A stretch of 64,000 nt of DNA from Sutcliffiella horikoshii (GTDB lineage: Bacteria > Bacillota > Bacilli > Bacillales > Bacillaceae_I), in the NCBI RefSeq assembly GCF_008180725.1, contig NZ_VTEV01000006.1, positions 191,600 through 255,599 on the forward strand. Direction: 5' to 3'. Positions 44,040 through 54,209 of the stretch are shown here, piece after piece (position 1 is the stretch's first letter; each line of letters opens with the position of its first letter). The position numbers and the translations under genes were made by a program. The notes beneath the pieces were generated by a model. It was not told where the DNA came from and ran no database searches. It was given only the letters and a program-made list of their open reading frames with translations.

Positions 44040-44516
44040 TTATCGGGTCACCTCCATAATAGCTTTTTCAAAGGTGTTTTTTATCTCTGCTATTGCTTGG
44101 TCTACATCTGGAATATTCATTGCATGGATATAAAGAATTTTATTGTCATCAGAAATATCCATTACCAATGTACCTGGAGTTAAAGTAATTAAAAGGGAAA
44201 GTAATGTAATTTCCCAATCACTTTTAAGTTCTGTCGGCATGGCAAAAATGCCAGGTTCAATTTTTAGTTTAGGGCGCAGAATATCGCGAATTACTTGTAC
44301 GTTTGCAAGAACGAGCTCACGTAAAAATAGGAAAAATAGTCTTCCGGCTGCAAGCACCCGTTCAAAATAAAACCGGCCGGGAAGAAACTTTCTCATTAAA
44401 AATAAGATAACAAGCCCCCAAAAGTATCCAATGATGAAGTCGGGGAAGGCCCATTGGTTTTTAAGAAACATCCAACTGAATGCAATTACTACATTTATCA
44501 AAATTTGAAAAGCCAT
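44040..44516 (-). CDS. mrpE: MrpE, Na+/H+ antiporter subunit E
   Basis: 158 residues, two N-terminal membrane segments then a cytosolic domain with ITLTPGTLVMDISDDNKIL (about 110-128), the MnhE signature. Six bases separate it from mrpD. Confidence 0.93.
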   Translation of the reverse strand: MAFQILINVVIAFSWMFLKNQWAFPDFIIGYFWGLVILFLMRKFLPGRFYFERVLAAGRLFFLFLRELVLANVQVIRDILRPKLKIEPGIFAMPTELKSDWEITLLSLLITLTPGTLVMDISDDNKILYIHAMNIPDVDQAIAEIKNTFEKAIMEVTR

Positions 44517-44522
44517 GAGAAA

Positions 44523-46013
44523 CTACTCCTTTAAAACTGCTTGGATATAGATGGATGGATCCATCAATGTTTCTGCCGCCTCAAAAACGTATGGGTATAC
44601 GAATTCTGCTCCTAAACCAAGGAAAGCAGAGAGTGCGATTAAAATAACCGAAGGATAAACAAGGCCCTTGGTTGTACCTTTTTCTTCTTTTTGACTTAAC
44701 ACTTCTTCCCTAAAGAAACAATTCATAAATATTTTCATAACGGAATACAACACCAGCAAACTACTGAAAAGCATGACTCCTACGAAAATATAATGTTCCT
44801 GTTCTAAACCGCCTTGAGCTAGTAAGATCTTTCCGACGAATCCACTTAGTGGCGGAATGCCGGCAAGTGCTAGGCATGCTGTAAAGAACATCCATCCTAA
44901 CAGGGGATGACGCTTGATTAAGCCACCCATTTTTTTAATATTATCTGTTCCTGTGATGGTGAACATTGCTCCCGCTAGTAGAAATAGAGCACCTTTAATC
45001 ACCATATCGTGAACAAGGTAATAAATTCCACCTGCATAACCTGTTTCTGTAGCGATGGAGATCCCATACATGATTACCCCAACCGCTGTTACAATATTGT
45101 AAATCAGTATCTTCTTAACGTCCCAGTAGGCGATTGCGCCGATAGCACCGATAAGAATGGTGATGATGGCCAATGCGCCTATAATTTGATGAGTGATTTG
45201 TGGTTCGTGATAAAAAATCAATGTGAATATTCTATAGATAGAATACACACCGACTTTTGTTAATAGTGCACCAAAAATGGCAGTAATCGCGTACGGTGGA
45301 GCTTGATAGGAACCAGGCAACCAGAAATATAACGGGAAAATCCCACCTTTTAACCCGAATACGATTAAGAAAAGAATGGCCACTATTGTAACAATGTCCG
45401 TTTGACCAGATTGAGCGATCTTACTCGAAACATCTGCCATATTCAGCGTACCTACTAATCCGTACAAATACGCTAAAGCTATAACGAATAAAGCTGAGGA
45501 TATAATGTTAACCAACAGATACTTGATAGACTCTCTTAACTGAATTTTAGTTCCTCCAAGTACAATCAATGCATAGGAGGACATTAGCATTACCTCAAAA
45601 AATACGAACAGGTTGAACAGGTCGCCTGTAAGGAATGCTCCCATAACCCCTGTAATTAAGAATTGTGTAAAAGCATAGTAGAAGAAGTTTTCTCTGTCCT
45701 TCCCAATGTTACGAAAAGAGAACAGGACACAAGTGAAACTCACAATTACACCAGTTAACACAAGCAGGGCGGCAAACATGTCGGCTACTAACACGATTCC
45801 AAAGGGCGGCCTCCAACTTCCTATTTCCAAAGTTTGAATGCCGTTTATATATACATTATGGACAAGAATCATTGATGCAATGGTTGTAGCCGTTAACGAA
45901 ATGACACTGATCACTTTTTGAAGCTTAATGTTTTTAGGTATAAGCAATAATAGTGTTGCTGTTATTAAAGGGATCAGTATCGGTAATATAACTAAGTTAT
46001 TCATGATTTTCAT
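44523..46013 (-). CDS. mrpD: MrpD, proton-channel-like antiporter subunit
   Basis: 496 residues, about fourteen membrane segments, homologous to complex I NuoM/N subunits. The proton-antiporter motifs are seen around FFEVMLMSSYALIVLGG (conserved Glu) and FGLKGGIFPLYFWLPGSYQA (conserved Lys). Overlaps mrpC by 17 bp. Confidence 0.94.
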   Translation of the reverse strand: MKIMNNLVILPILIPLITATLLLLIPKNIKLQKVISVISLTATTIASMILVHNVYINGIQTLEIGSWRPPFGIVLVADMFAALLVLTGVIVSFTCVLFSFRNIGKDRENFFYYAFTQFLITGVMGAFLTGDLFNLFVFFEVMLMSSYALIVLGGTKIQLRESIKYLLVNIISSALFVIALAYLYGLVGTLNMADVSSKIAQSGQTDIVTIVAILFLIVFGLKGGIFPLYFWLPGSYQAPPYAITAIFGALLTKVGVYSIYRIFTLIFYHEPQITHQIIGALAIITILIGAIGAIAYWDVKKILIYNIVTAVGVIMYGISIATETGYAGGIYYLVHDMVIKGALFLLAGAMFTITGTDNIKKMGGLIKRHPLLGWMFFTACLALAGIPPLSGFVGKILLAQGGLEQEHYIFVGVMLFSSLLVLYSVMKIFMNCFFREEVLSQKEEKGTTKGLVYPSVILIALSAFLGLGAEFVYPYVFEAAETLMDPSIYIQAVLKE

Positions 46014-46338
46014 TTCCCCTTAATTGATCCATATCATCGGTTTTTAGTTCCTGGTAAGCTCTATAAGCAAGAACTAATAAGAAGGAAGTGACACCAAATG
46101 CAATAACGATTGCCGTCAAAATTAGCGCTTGTGGTAACGGATCTGTATAAGCATCTGCTTCTTGGCCAAGTAAAGGTGCAGCCCCTCTTTTTAATCCCCC
46201 CATGGTCAATAACAACAAATGGGCTCCGTGGGATAATAGTGCTGTTCCAATAATAATTCTTAAAATACTTCGGGATAACATTAGGTAAGTAGCGGTTGCA
46301 ATTAGTACACCCGCTACAATTGTCATAATAATCTCCAT
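45997..46338 (-). CDS. mrpC: MrpC, Na+/H+ antiporter subunit C
   Basis: 113 residues, three membrane segments, NuoK-like: LMLSRSILRIIIGTALLSHG and DPLPQALILTAIVIAFGVTS (split from the following FLL). Overlaps mrpB by one base and mrpD by 17. Confidence 0.94.
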   Translation of the reverse strand: MEIIMTIVAGVLIATATYLMLSRSILRIIIGTALLSHGAHLLLLTMGGLKRGAAPLLGQEADAYTDPLPQALILTAIVIAFGVTSFLLVLAYRAYQELKTDDMDQLRGNENHE

Positions 46339-46760
46339 TATTCACTCTCTCCTATCGTTTGAATAATGGTCATTGCAACACCTACTACTACTAAATAAAC
46401 ACCCAAATCAAATGGTAAAGTAGAAGTTAATGCAGTTTCCCCTAGCAAAGGCAACTCTACATATCCAAAGGTATGTGTTAAAAAAGGTACATCAAAGAAA
46501 AGAGCAATGACCCCTGTGATGATGGATATCATCAATCCCGCTGCTGCAATAGAAAGATAGTTGAAAGGGAGTGCATTTTGTACTGTTTTTTTATCAAAAG
46601 CTAGTAAAAGCAGCACTAGAGCAGCTGATGTCATCAGCCCTCCAATAAACCCTCCACCCGGAGTGTAATGTCCGGCAAAAAATAGATAGACAGAGAAGAT
46701 TACGATGATAAACGTTAAAAGGGTAGTAGTGGTTTGTAAAATCAAATCATTTACTTTCAC
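46338..46760 (-). CDS. mrpB: MrpB, Na+/H+ antiporter subunit B
   Basis: 140 residues, four membrane segments. MnhB signature GHYTPGGGFIGGLMTSAALV (about 30-49). Overlaps the mrpA end by 14 bp. Confidence 0.94.
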   Translation of the reverse strand: MKVNDLILQTTTTLLTFIIVIFSVYLFFAGHYTPGGGFIGGLMTSAALVLLLLAFDKKTVQNALPFNYLSIAAAGLMISIITGVIALFFDVPFLTHTFGYVELPLLGETALTSTLPFDLGVYLVVVGVAMTIIQTIGESE

Positions 46761-49158
46761 CTTTTACTCCTCCCTTCTTATCTGTCAGTCTTAGCTTTAT
46801 CATGGCGTAAATACCAAAAGCAGCTATGGTAAGTACTGCAATTTCAAATAAAGTATCAAAGCCACGGAAATCAACCAGTATTACGTTTACCATGTTCTTT
46901 CCACCAGCCTCTTTATAGGAAGCCGCCTCAAAATAACTAGAAATGGACTCAAACAGCTTTGAGCTATTAACGGAAAGACCGATAAAGATGACAACAAGAC
47001 CAACACCTAGAGATATAATGAAATTTGTCACTTTAAAGCGAAGTCTGTCCATTTTCTTTGATAGCTCTGGAAGGTGATAAAAACATAATAAGAACAGTGC
47101 TACCGAAACTGTTTCGACAATTAACTGCGTTAATGCCAAATCAGGTGCTCTAAACAAAACGAAAAACAGAGATATGGAATAGCCAACTGCACCGAGCGCA
47201 ATGATAGCCGCTAGTCTTGATTTAACAAACAGGATGGTAACTGCTGAAATGACCATCACAAGAGCTAAGATCACTTCATAAATTCCAGCAGGGGCTACAT
47301 TAGTTAGATTCACATTAAATGCATCGGTGGTAAATAGAAGAACTCCCAACAATACAATCATGAAACCGAAAATCATCACAAGGTAGTCACGGATAAAACC
47401 GGTCATGTGCGATTTAGTAAATGCTGAAGCACCCCTATCTAATGCTACTAACCCACCGTCATACAATTTGTTAAGTGTAAGTCTCTGTGGAAACCACTCG
47501 TAGATTTTCCCCCACTTCGCAACGGTAAGGTAGAGAAGAACCCCTACAAGAATGACTCCGATCGTCATAAACAGTTCTGTATTAAAGCCATGCCAATGAT
47601 AAATTTTTACTTCCACCGATAAAACATTTGATGGAAGGATGGAATATAATGCAGGTTCGATTACCCCTTTTAGTAACATAGGGAAGAAACCGAAGATAAC
47701 AACTAAAGAAGCCAAGATGATTGGTGGAATAAGCATGCCAATCGGTGCTTCATGCGGTTTTATGTCTAGCTTTTCAGGCTGGTACTTTCCTGTAAAAGTT
47801 TTGAAAACTAAAATCATGCTATAAATAAATGTGAATACACTTGCAATCCAAGCTAGTACCGGAAAAACCAAACCGAGCGTTTCCATATTCCAAGCACTGA
47901 TTTCCGATGCCTGCAACATGCCTGTAAAGAACATCTCTTTACTCAGAAATCCGTTAAAAGGGGGTAAACCAGCCATAGAGAATGCTCCAATTATAGCCAG
48001 GGTAAAAGTAATCGGCATCAGATTCATCAGACCGCCGAGCTTTCTAATATCCCTGGTGCCTGTTTCGTGATCGACAATTCCCACAACCATGAAAAGGCTT
48101 CCTTTAAAGGTTGCATGGTTAATTAGGTGGAACACTGCTGCAAGGGTTGCAATTGTATAAGCATTTTCCCCAATGTAGTCATAATATGCTGCTGCACTTC
48201 CTACTCCAAGCAAGGACATAATCAATCCTAGCTGACTGACAGTAGAGAATGCCAATATTGATTTTAAATCCGTCTGTTTAACTGCTGAGAATGAACCCCA
48301 GAATAATGTGGCTATCCCGAATCCAGATACAAGCCAGAACCATTCTGGTGCACCTGCAAAGACAGGACTCATACGTGCTACAAGATAAATACCTGCCTTA
48401 ACCATGGTAGCAGAATGAAGATATGCACTGACAGGTGTTGGTGCTTCCATTGCGTCCGGTAACCAAATATGGAATGGAAATTGTGCTGATTTCGTGAAGG
48501 CACCAAGCAAGAACAAAAGAAGAGCCGGTACAAATAATTCATGACTAGTGATAAGATCCACATTCGCGATGTTTTCTCGAATGCTGAACGTGCCAGTAAT
48601 TAAGTATAAGAGGATGATTCCAGCAAGCATTGCTAGTCCACCAAACACTGTGATCAACATCGACTTCTGTGCACCATAGCGAGATTTCTCACGATGGTAC
48701 CAATAACTGATCAGCAGGAAGGAAGAAATACTAGTCAATTCCCAGAAAGAATACATAACAAGTAGGTTGTCAGAGAGAACAACACCTAGCATCGCACCCA
48801 TAAACATGAGTAAATAAACATAAAACGTATTTAGCGCTTCTTTTTCTTTGGAAAGATAATAAATTGAATATAAAACGACCATGGCGCCAATACCTGTGAT
48901 TAACAGAGCAAAAAGCAAACCTAGTCCATCTAAATAAACAATAAAATCTATCCCAATGGAAGGAATCCATTTCATGGTGCTTGTGTACGTTTCCCCGTTC
49001 ATGGTGGTGCTTAAGAATTGGAGAAAGTAAATGAACAAAACGAGTGGCAAGACGAGTACAAACCACCCAGTATGTATGCTTTTAAAGTACTTATGCGCAA
49101 AAGGCACAAGAATCGCCAACAAAAAAGGCGATAGAATCACTAAATGAATCAGTGACAA
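46747..49158 (-). CDS. mrpA: MrpA, large antiporter subunit
   Basis: 803 residues, about twenty membrane segments, a fusion of a NuoL-like part and a C-terminal MrpA extension (NuoJ-like). Seen: MYSFWELTSISSFLLISYWY with the conserved Glu, FTKSAQFPFHIWLPDAMEAP with the conserved Lys, ALTQLIVETVSVALFLLCFY and VILVDFRGFDTLFEI near the end. TTG start (49158) after GAGGAGG. The complete mrpABCDEFG operon exports Na+ in exchange for H+ and supports growth at high pH and salt. Confidence 0.95.
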   Translation of the reverse strand: MSLIHLVILSPFLLAILVPFAHKYFKSIHTGWFVLVLPLVLFIYFLQFLSTTMNGETYTSTMKWIPSIGIDFIVYLDGLGLLFALLITGIGAMVVLYSIYYLSKEKEALNTFYVYLLMFMGAMLGVVLSDNLLVMYSFWELTSISSFLLISYWYHREKSRYGAQKSMLITVFGGLAMLAGIILLYLITGTFSIRENIANVDLITSHELFVPALLLFLLGAFTKSAQFPFHIWLPDAMEAPTPVSAYLHSATMVKAGIYLVARMSPVFAGAPEWFWLVSGFGIATLFWGSFSAVKQTDLKSILAFSTVSQLGLIMSLLGVGSAAAYYDYIGENAYTIATLAAVFHLINHATFKGSLFMVVGIVDHETGTRDIRKLGGLMNLMPITFTLAIIGAFSMAGLPPFNGFLSKEMFFTGMLQASEISAWNMETLGLVFPVLAWIASVFTFIYSMILVFKTFTGKYQPEKLDIKPHEAPIGMLIPPIILASLVVIFGFFPMLLKGVIEPALYSILPSNVLSVEVKIYHWHGFNTELFMTIGVILVGVLLYLTVAKWGKIYEWFPQRLTLNKLYDGGLVALDRGASAFTKSHMTGFIRDYLVMIFGFMIVLLGVLLFTTDAFNVNLTNVAPAGIYEVILALVMVISAVTILFVKSRLAAIIALGAVGYSISLFFVLFRAPDLALTQLIVETVSVALFLLCFYHLPELSKKMDRLRFKVTNFIISLGVGLVVIFIGLSVNSSKLFESISSYFEAASYKEAGGKNMVNVILVDFRGFDTLFEIAVLTIAAFGIYAMIKLRLTDKKGGVKGESK

Positions 49159-49497
49159 GACACAAACCTCCTCTGTTTCTTCTATAAATAATAGTATTCC
49201 CTTCTAAACATAAGAAAACAACGCCAAATACCATTTTTTCTAAGGTAATGTCACCTTAACGGTTTGGTACCTGCCTTGTTGCATGTAAAAAGGAATAATT
49301 ATTTGTAAAGAAAAATTACTAAATCAAATTATATACTAAATCATAACCGCTTGCATCCTTACTGTTTGTTAGTATGGACCGATTTTGTCCTGCATATTAA
49401 ATATGATAGAAACTAGTCAAAACGCCCTTAAAAAAAATTTTTTTTATTGCATAAAATGTCGATATTTTAGCCATCCTAGTCGTAGGTGGTGGTAGAT
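49159..49497. other. Divergent intergenic region, mrpA / 49.5-kb gene
   Basis: No gene. It holds the presumed mrp promoter, but I see no convincing -35/-10 pair. A small inverted repeat TAAGGT (49241-49246) / ACCTTA (49253-49258) and an A/T tract near 49431-49448 are the only structures noted. Confidence 0.5.
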
Positions 49498-49746
49498 ATG
49501 GTGAAAAGAAAAGCAGCTGTTGCATTATCCATATTTTCTACTTTATTTGCTGGTGCATGGTGGTTGAGTGTTGAGCAAAAAAGAGATTATGTGGACCATT
49601 ATTACAATGGGAATTCTTCCATAGTGCTCATTGGGTCTAATCAACAGGAAAGCTCGAATGTCATCCAACCATTTAAACCACGGGAATATATACGCATTGT
49701 CGTGGCAAAAAAGGAAAAAGAAGAAGTGGAAGTCGAACCGACTTGA
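49498..49746 (+). CDS. Small membrane-anchored protein of unknown function
   Basis: 82 residues from the ATG at 49498 (GTAGGTGGTGG site). One N-terminal membrane segment (AAVALSIFSTLFAGAWWLSV), then an external or cytosolic tail ending in a Lys/Glu-rich stretch (VAKKEKEEVEVEPT). No recognised family. Lies between mrp and pgi. Confidence 0.65.
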   Translation: MVKRKAAVALSIFSTLFAGAWWLSVEQKRDYVDHYYNGNSSIVLIGSNQQESSNVIQPFKPREYIRIVVAKKEKEEVEVEPT

Positions 49747-49772
49747 TGGTAAAGACAAAGTGAAAATGGAGA

Positions 49773-49801
49773 GCGGTTATACACTATGTATAGCCGTTTT
49801 C
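49773..49801 (+). terminator. Terminator before pgi
   Basis: CGGTTATAC pairs with GTATAGCCG, followed by TTTTCTTG. Confidence 0.7.
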
Positions 49802-49935
49802 TTGTGAGAGTAAGCAAAAGGAAATAATATTTTTTGTTGTATTCGCTTACAGGGCGGAGGAATCCTTGAAATATCGGACAGTATTATGTAAAGTGAAAAT
49901 TGGCATGCAAATATGTTTTTTGGAGGTTATTATAT

Positions 49936-51285
49936 ATGACACATATTCGCTTTGATTATAAAAAGGCGTTATCTTTTTTTGGCGAACATGAAATTACATA
50001 CTTACGTGATGCGGTAAAGGTTGCCCATCATTCATTACATGAAAAAACAGGAGCGGGAAATGACTACCTAGGTTGGATTGACCTGCCGACAGATTATGAC
50101 AAAGAAGAGTTCGCACGAATTGTAAAAAGTGCAGAAAAAATCAAAAATGACTCAGACATTTTGTTAGTAGTAGGTATCGGCGGTTCATACCTTGGTGCAC
50201 GAGCAGCTCTTGAAATGCTAAATCATTCTTTCTATAACGCATTAACAAAGGAGCAACGTAAAACTCCACAGGTTGTGTTTGTCGGGAATAACATTAGTTC
50301 TACTTATATGCGAGATCTAATGGACCTGCTAGAAGGAAAAGATTTCTCTATTAATGTGATATCCAAATCTGGTACGACAACTGAACCAGCATTGGCATTC
50401 CGTATCTTCCGTAAAATCTTAGAAGAAAAATACGGAAAAGAAGAAGCTCGAAAACGTATCTATGCTACCACAGACAAAGCACGTGGAGCTTTAAAAACAC
50501 TTGCTACTGAAGAAGGATATGAGTCCTTTATCATTCCAGATGATGTAGGTGGACGCTATTCTGTCCTTACAGCAGTAGGATTATTGCCTATTGCGGTATC
50601 AGGAGCAGATATCGAAGCAATGATGAAAGGTGCTGCAGATGCAAGCCGTGACTTCTCGACATCGGAGTTGGATGAAAACCCAGCTTATCAATATGCAGCT
50701 GTTCGTAATGTCCTTTACAACAAAGGAAAAACGATTGAAATGCTGATCAACTATGAACCAGGACTTCAATACTTCTCCGAATGGTGGAAGCAATTATTCG
50801 GTGAAAGTGAAGGGAAAGACCAAAAGGGAATCTTCCCAGCGTCTGCAAACTTCTCTACAGACCTTCATTCCATGGGACAATATGTTCAAGAAGGACGTCG
50901 TGATCTTTTTGAAACAATTATTAAAGTGGACAACCCACGCCATGAGTTGACAGTAGAAGAGGAAGCGGCTGATTTGGATGGGCTGAACTATCTTGCAGGA
51001 GAAACAGTGGATTTTGTAAACACAAAAGCTTACGAAGGAACCCTTCTTGCGCACACAGATGGTGGAGTACCGAACCTTGTCGTTAACATTCCTGCAATGG
51101 ACGCATATACTTTTGGATACCTTGTCTACTTCTTTGAAAAAGCATGCGCTATGAGCGGATACCTTCTTGGAGTAAACCCATTTGACCAACCTGGAGTGGA
51201 AGCATACAAAGTAAACATGTTCGCCCTTCTAGGCAAACCTGGTTTCGAAGAAGTAAAAGCAGAACTAGAAAAACGCTTAAAATAA
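49936..51285 (+). CDS. pgi: Glucose-6-phosphate isomerase
   Basis: 449 residues from the ATG at 49936 (TTGGAGGTTAT site). PGI signatures: [57 protein letters not shown] and, near the C-terminus, the catalytic Lys region [14 protein letters not shown]. It interconverts glucose-6-P and fructose-6-P, and would channel glucose from the beta-glucan locus into glycolysis. Confidence 0.96.
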   Translation: MTHIRFDYKKALSFFGEHEITYLRDAVKVAHHSLHEKTGAGNDYLGWIDLPTDYDKEEFARIVKSAEKIKNDSDILLVVGIGGSYLGARAALEMLNHSFYNALTKEQRKTPQVVFVGNNISSTYMRDLMDLLEGKDFSINVISKSGTTTEPALAFRIFRKILEEKYGKEEARKRIYATTDKARGALKTLATEEGYESFIIPDDVGGRYSVLTAVGLLPIAVSGADIEAMMKGAADASRDFSTSELDENPAYQYAAVRNVLYNKGKTIEMLINYEPGLQYFSEWWKQLFGESEGKDQKGIFPASANFSTDLHSMGQYVQEGRRDLFETIIKVDNPRHELTVEEEAADLDGLNYLAGETVDFVNTKAYEGTLLAHTDGGVPNLVVNIPAMDAYTFGYLVYFFEKACAMSGYLLGVNPFDQPGVEAYKVNMFALLGKPGFEEVKAELEKRLK

Positions 51286-51320
51286 GTTAAAAAGTTTATA
51301 TGTTAGTTTATGGATACCAT

Positions 51321-51460
51321 AGCTGTGGATTGGAGCAAAAGGCGAAGACTCCTGAGGGAGATAGCGCTAGGTGGAGACCCCGCAGGCGTTAGCCGAGGAG
51401 GCTCCAGCAGCGCCCCTAGGAAAGCGAAGCCATTTGCGGAAATCCACAGCGGTGTTTAAC
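51321..51460. repeat. Dispersed repeat, subtype I
   Basis: Copy with ends AGCTGTGGATTGGAGC and GGAAATCCACAGCGGTG, inner GGAGACCCCGCAGGCG and CGCCCCTAGGAAAGCG. It lies between pgi and its terminator. An open frame crossing 51371-51562 is not a gene. Confidence 0.9.
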
Positions 51461-51468
51461 CCAACTTT

Positions 51469-51518
51469 AAAAAGGGATAGTCCCTATGACCATCAGGTTG
51501 TAAGGACTATCCCTTTTT
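51469..51518 (+). terminator. pgi terminator
   Basis: AAAAAGGGATAGTCC (51469-51483) and GGACTATCCCTTTTT (51504-51518), perfect 15-bp stem. Confidence 0.9.
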
Positions 51519-51576
51519 CCATATGCATGAAAACCCCTCCATGGGGAAACCTACCCATATAAAAGGAGGGATTGCT

Positions 51577-51984
51577 ATGATTCCTATTCCTTCAAAAATC
51601 GAAGGTGCGGAGTTTCAGTTGTATAAACTAGAACAGGAACTAAAAGCCATTGGATATTCCATCGGGGGAAACTGGGACTACGACCACGGCTACTTTGACT
51701 ATAAAATAGACGATGAGGTCGGCTATCAATTTTTGAGAGTCCCATTTCAGTCTGTGGACGGGCAATTGGATTCACAAGGGACAACAGTGGAGCTCGGAAG
51801 ACCGTTCCTGCTCTCCCACAAATACCAGATTGGAATAGATGACAACGTTCATGTTTGGAACAGAACAGCATCGTTTGACCAGTTTTCAGAACCGGAAGAT
51901 CCCGATGCCACTTTCCCAAAAGAATTCATTGAACTTGGTCATACACTTGTTCACGAATTAGAAGCAGTGCTTGGCAGAGATTAG
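51577..51984 (+). CDS. yugN: YugN-like protein
   Basis: 135 residues from the ATG at 51577 (AAAAGGAGGG site). YugN family pattern: GGNWDYDHGYFDYKIDDEVG and LRVPFQSVDGQLD, then VELGRPFLLSHKYQ. Cytosolic, function unknown. Its stop overlaps the convergent yugO stop by 4 bp. Confidence 0.9.
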   Translation: MIPIPSKIEGAEFQLYKLEQELKAIGYSIGGNWDYDHGYFDYKIDDEVGYQFLRVPFQSVDGQLDSQGTTVELGRPFLLSHKYQIGIDDNVHVWNRTASFDQFSEPEDPDATFPKEFIELGHTLVHELEAVLGRD

Positions 51985-52991
51985 TCTTTAATGACAAGCA
52001 AACAGTCATCGGCTTGAATTAACGTGTAAAGAGGAGGATTGACCATGGTGTCTCCTCTTCTTTTTATGCCTATAATGAGAATTTTCTTCTGAAGCATTTG
52101 ATTGCTAAGTTTTTCAAATGTTGTTCCTACCATATCTTTCTCCACTTCTAAATACTTCAATTTGCTTCCCTTCAGCTGATTCAACATATTTAACAAAGTA
52201 TTAGACATACCATTAGACATCATACTGTTTGTCATGACATAACTTGTAAACATATTTGTTTGTATCACTTCGTCAGCTCCAGCCCTTTGAGCATTCTTCA
52301 CTTGAGTAGAAGTCAAGATCTCCACGATTGTGTACACTTCTGGATTTAATCCTTTAACAGCCAATAATGTTAACACTGAGCTCATATCCGCTTGAACTTC
52401 ATCCTTACTTTGATCGGCAGAGATAACAACAAAACCTGCACTTTTTACATTGGCAGAAAGTAATGTTTGATCATTACAGGGGTTTCCTTTAATAAAATGT
52501 ACATTTTGATCATGAAGAGGGTTTTTCTCTAGCGATGAATCAATGAGTACAATTGATAAAGGTTTATTGCTCATGGAATTAATCTGCCTTAACGTTTCTC
52601 TTACCCGCTCATTCCAACCAATAACGATAATATGTTCAGATCCTCGATAATCCACTTTGCCCTCCAAGTAATCATTTTGTGTTGCGATGGCACTTGCAGC
52701 CAGTGATACAAAATAGGTAGTGACAAAACCTGTACCAAATAATATGAGAATAATAGCTAATGATCTCCCTGTGACAGTAACCGGAACATAATCTCCGTAA
52801 CCTAAAGTAGCAGTAGTGACAATCGCCCACCAGATTCCATCGAAAATGGAAGGGAACTCTTCTGGTTCAATGAAATGAATAAGAAAACCGAACGTAATAT
52901 TAATGACAAAAATGAAGACTAGTATCCTTGCTATTAATGGCCAATGTACAAACCTAAAAATGAGGGAAGTCTGCTCCTTGATTCTATCCAT
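51981..52991 (-). CDS. yugO: YugO potassium channel with RCK domain
   Basis: 336 residues. Two membrane helices flank the pore helix and selectivity filter TTATLGYGDYVPVT (about 58-71). The cytosolic RCK N domain follows (HIIVIGWNERVRETLRQIN, Rossmann) with an RCK C part to the end (DDCLLVIKD). B. subtilis YugO releases K+ and carries electrical signals in biofilms. The ATG directly abuts the mstX stop, as expected for a coupled pair. Confidence 0.93.
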   Translation of the reverse strand: MDRIKEQTSLIFRFVHWPLIARILVFIFVINITFGFLIHFIEPEEFPSIFDGIWWAIVTTATLGYGDYVPVTVTGRSLAIILILFGTGFVTTYFVSLAASAIATQNDYLEGKVDYRGSEHIIVIGWNERVRETLRQINSMSNKPLSIVLIDSSLEKNPLHDQNVHFIKGNPCNDQTLLSANVKSAGFVVISADQSKDEVQADMSSVLTLLAVKGLNPEVYTIVEILTSTQVKNAQRAGADEVIQTNMFTSYVMTNSMMSNGMSNTLLNMLNQLKGSKLKYLEVEKDMVGTTFEKLSNQMLQKKILIIGIKRRGDTMVNPPLYTLIQADDCLLVIKD

Positions 52992-53240
52992 CTATTCCTC
53001 ATCCCCTGAGGATATAAAAGAGAGCACTTCTTTAACAATGGAGTTGATTTTTTGGTTCAAGGCATCTTCCCCGTACTTTTGTTTTCCTGCTTCTATCAAT
53101 TGTATGACCTCATCATTGAAAGAAATAATAGGTTTGTCGTCTTCAGACTCATTATAGAATTCAATAAATCTGTCTAGACTTTCATTCATCTGATCAATGG
53201 CTTCGCTCAATTGATCTTTTTCTTCCTTCCTTAACTTCAT
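52992..53240 (-). CDS. mstX: MstX (Mistic), short form
   Basis: 82 residues from the ATG at 53240 (AGAGGTGAGG site; a GTG at 53249 is in frame). It matches B. subtilis Mistic over its length: KEEKDQLSEAIDQMNESLDR, FIEFYNESEDDKPII, then KYGEDALNQKINSIVKEVL. It lacks the about 25 N-terminal residues of the 110-residue B. subtilis form, like other short Mistic homologues. It helps insert the YugO channel. Confidence 0.9.
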   Translation of the reverse strand: MKLRKEEKDQLSEAIDQMNESLDRFIEFYNESEDDKPIISFNDEVIQLIEAGKQKYGEDALNQKINSIVKEVLSFISSGDEE

Positions 53241-53329
53241 CTCCCTCACCTCTTATTTCATTGTTGACAAATTACCTTCAAACTTAAACTTAAAAGGGAT
53301 AAAATGGCTTATTTTTGGAAAAATAAGTG

Positions 53330-53358
53330 TGAATGATATGATGAATGAATAATGTATA
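53330..53358 (+). promoter_or_regulatory. Candidate SigG promoter of sspH
   Basis: TGAATG (53330-53335), 16 bp, ATGTATA (53352-53358), near the forespore pattern TGAATA, 17-18 bp, CATACTA. The gene's class makes it likely; the match is partial. Confidence 0.4.
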
Positions 53359-53371
53359 GGGAGTGACGAGA

Positions 53372-53557
53372 ATGGATGAAGCACGTGCAAGACAAATACT
53401 ATCCTCTTCCGCAACAATAGAGGTGACCTTTGAAGGGACAAAGGTATGGATTGATTCAGTAAGTGAGGATGGAAAAACTGCAACAGTTCATCTTCGCGGG
53501 CCGGGAGAAGAGCGTACACAAGTTGCTGTTTCTGATCTAGTAGAATTAGGAGAATGA
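53372..53557 (+). CDS. sspH: H-type small acid-soluble spore protein
   Basis: 61 residues from the ATG at 53372 (AGGGAGTG site). SspH pattern: MDEARARQILSSSATIEVTF and VWIDSVSEDGKTATVHLRGP. Minor SASP found in the spore core. Single-gene transcript. Confidence 0.93.
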   Translation: MDEARARQILSSSATIEVTFEGTKVWIDSVSEDGKTATVHLRGPGEERTQVAVSDLVELGE

Positions 53558-53666
53558 CCAAAATGGGACTCAATTTCGAGTCTCTTTTTTAATTAAATGA
53601 AAGCATATAATACAGTTTATGAAAAGCAATCTAATTGTGAAATAACGTAACGTTTATGTGATTTTC

Positions 53667-53912
53667 AGCTGTGTATTGGAGCAAATGGCGAAGACTCCAG
53701 AGGGGGAAGAACGGTTGATTGAGACCCCGCAACGAAGGACGTCGCTGAAAAACTGATAACGGAAAGTTTTAAATGATTTCTAGCTGGTGATTGGAGCAAA
53801 AGGCGAAGACTCCTGAGGGAGATAGCGTTAGCTGGAGACCCCGCAGGCGCAGCCGAGGAGGCTCCAGCAACGCCCCTAGGAAAGCGAAGCCATTTGCGGA
53901 AAGGAACAGCGG
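53667..53912. repeat. Truncated and complete dispersed repeats in tandem
   Basis: A damaged copy (53667-53750) keeps AGCTGTGTATTGGAGC and GAGACCCCGCAACG but then breaks off. A full subtype I copy follows (53782-53912, AGCTGGTGATTGGAGC to GGAAAGGAACAGCGG). The rest of the gap 53558-54018 shows no gene. Confidence 0.85.
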
Positions 53913-54018
53913 CAATTAACCACTACCTACTTGTTTTTATAAATGAATGTGCTTGCTTTTGTTTGTTGTATTTAGAAGAAGGGTATTTATCAACTATTAA
54001 TATGTGAGGTGATAGGAA

Positions 54019-54204
54019 ATGACTTCTTTTAATGAAACAGCTATTATTTCTTATGTAAAATCGAGGATTGAGGAATATTGCAAGGAAATGGAGACCACTA
54101 CTCCAGGAGAGATTCAACATGACATAATCCTTGGTAAAATAGAAGCGTATAACGAATTCTTAGAGCAATTTGGCTACGATAGAGTCGCTTGTGCGCTTAA
54201 ATAA
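54019..54204 (+). CDS. Small hypothetical protein
   Basis: 61 residues, helical and soluble (FNETAIISYVKSRIEEYCKE; GKIEAYNEFLEQFGYD). Good GTGAGGTGATAGG site. No family recognised. Followed by a shared terminator. Confidence 0.65.
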   Translation: MTSFNETAIISYVKSRIEEYCKEMETTTPGEIQHDIILGKIEAYNEFLEQFGYDRVACALK

Positions 54205-54209
54205 TACAC

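Noticed and set aside
51371..51562. 63-codon open frame
   Set aside because: It lies in a repeat copy and the pgi terminator.
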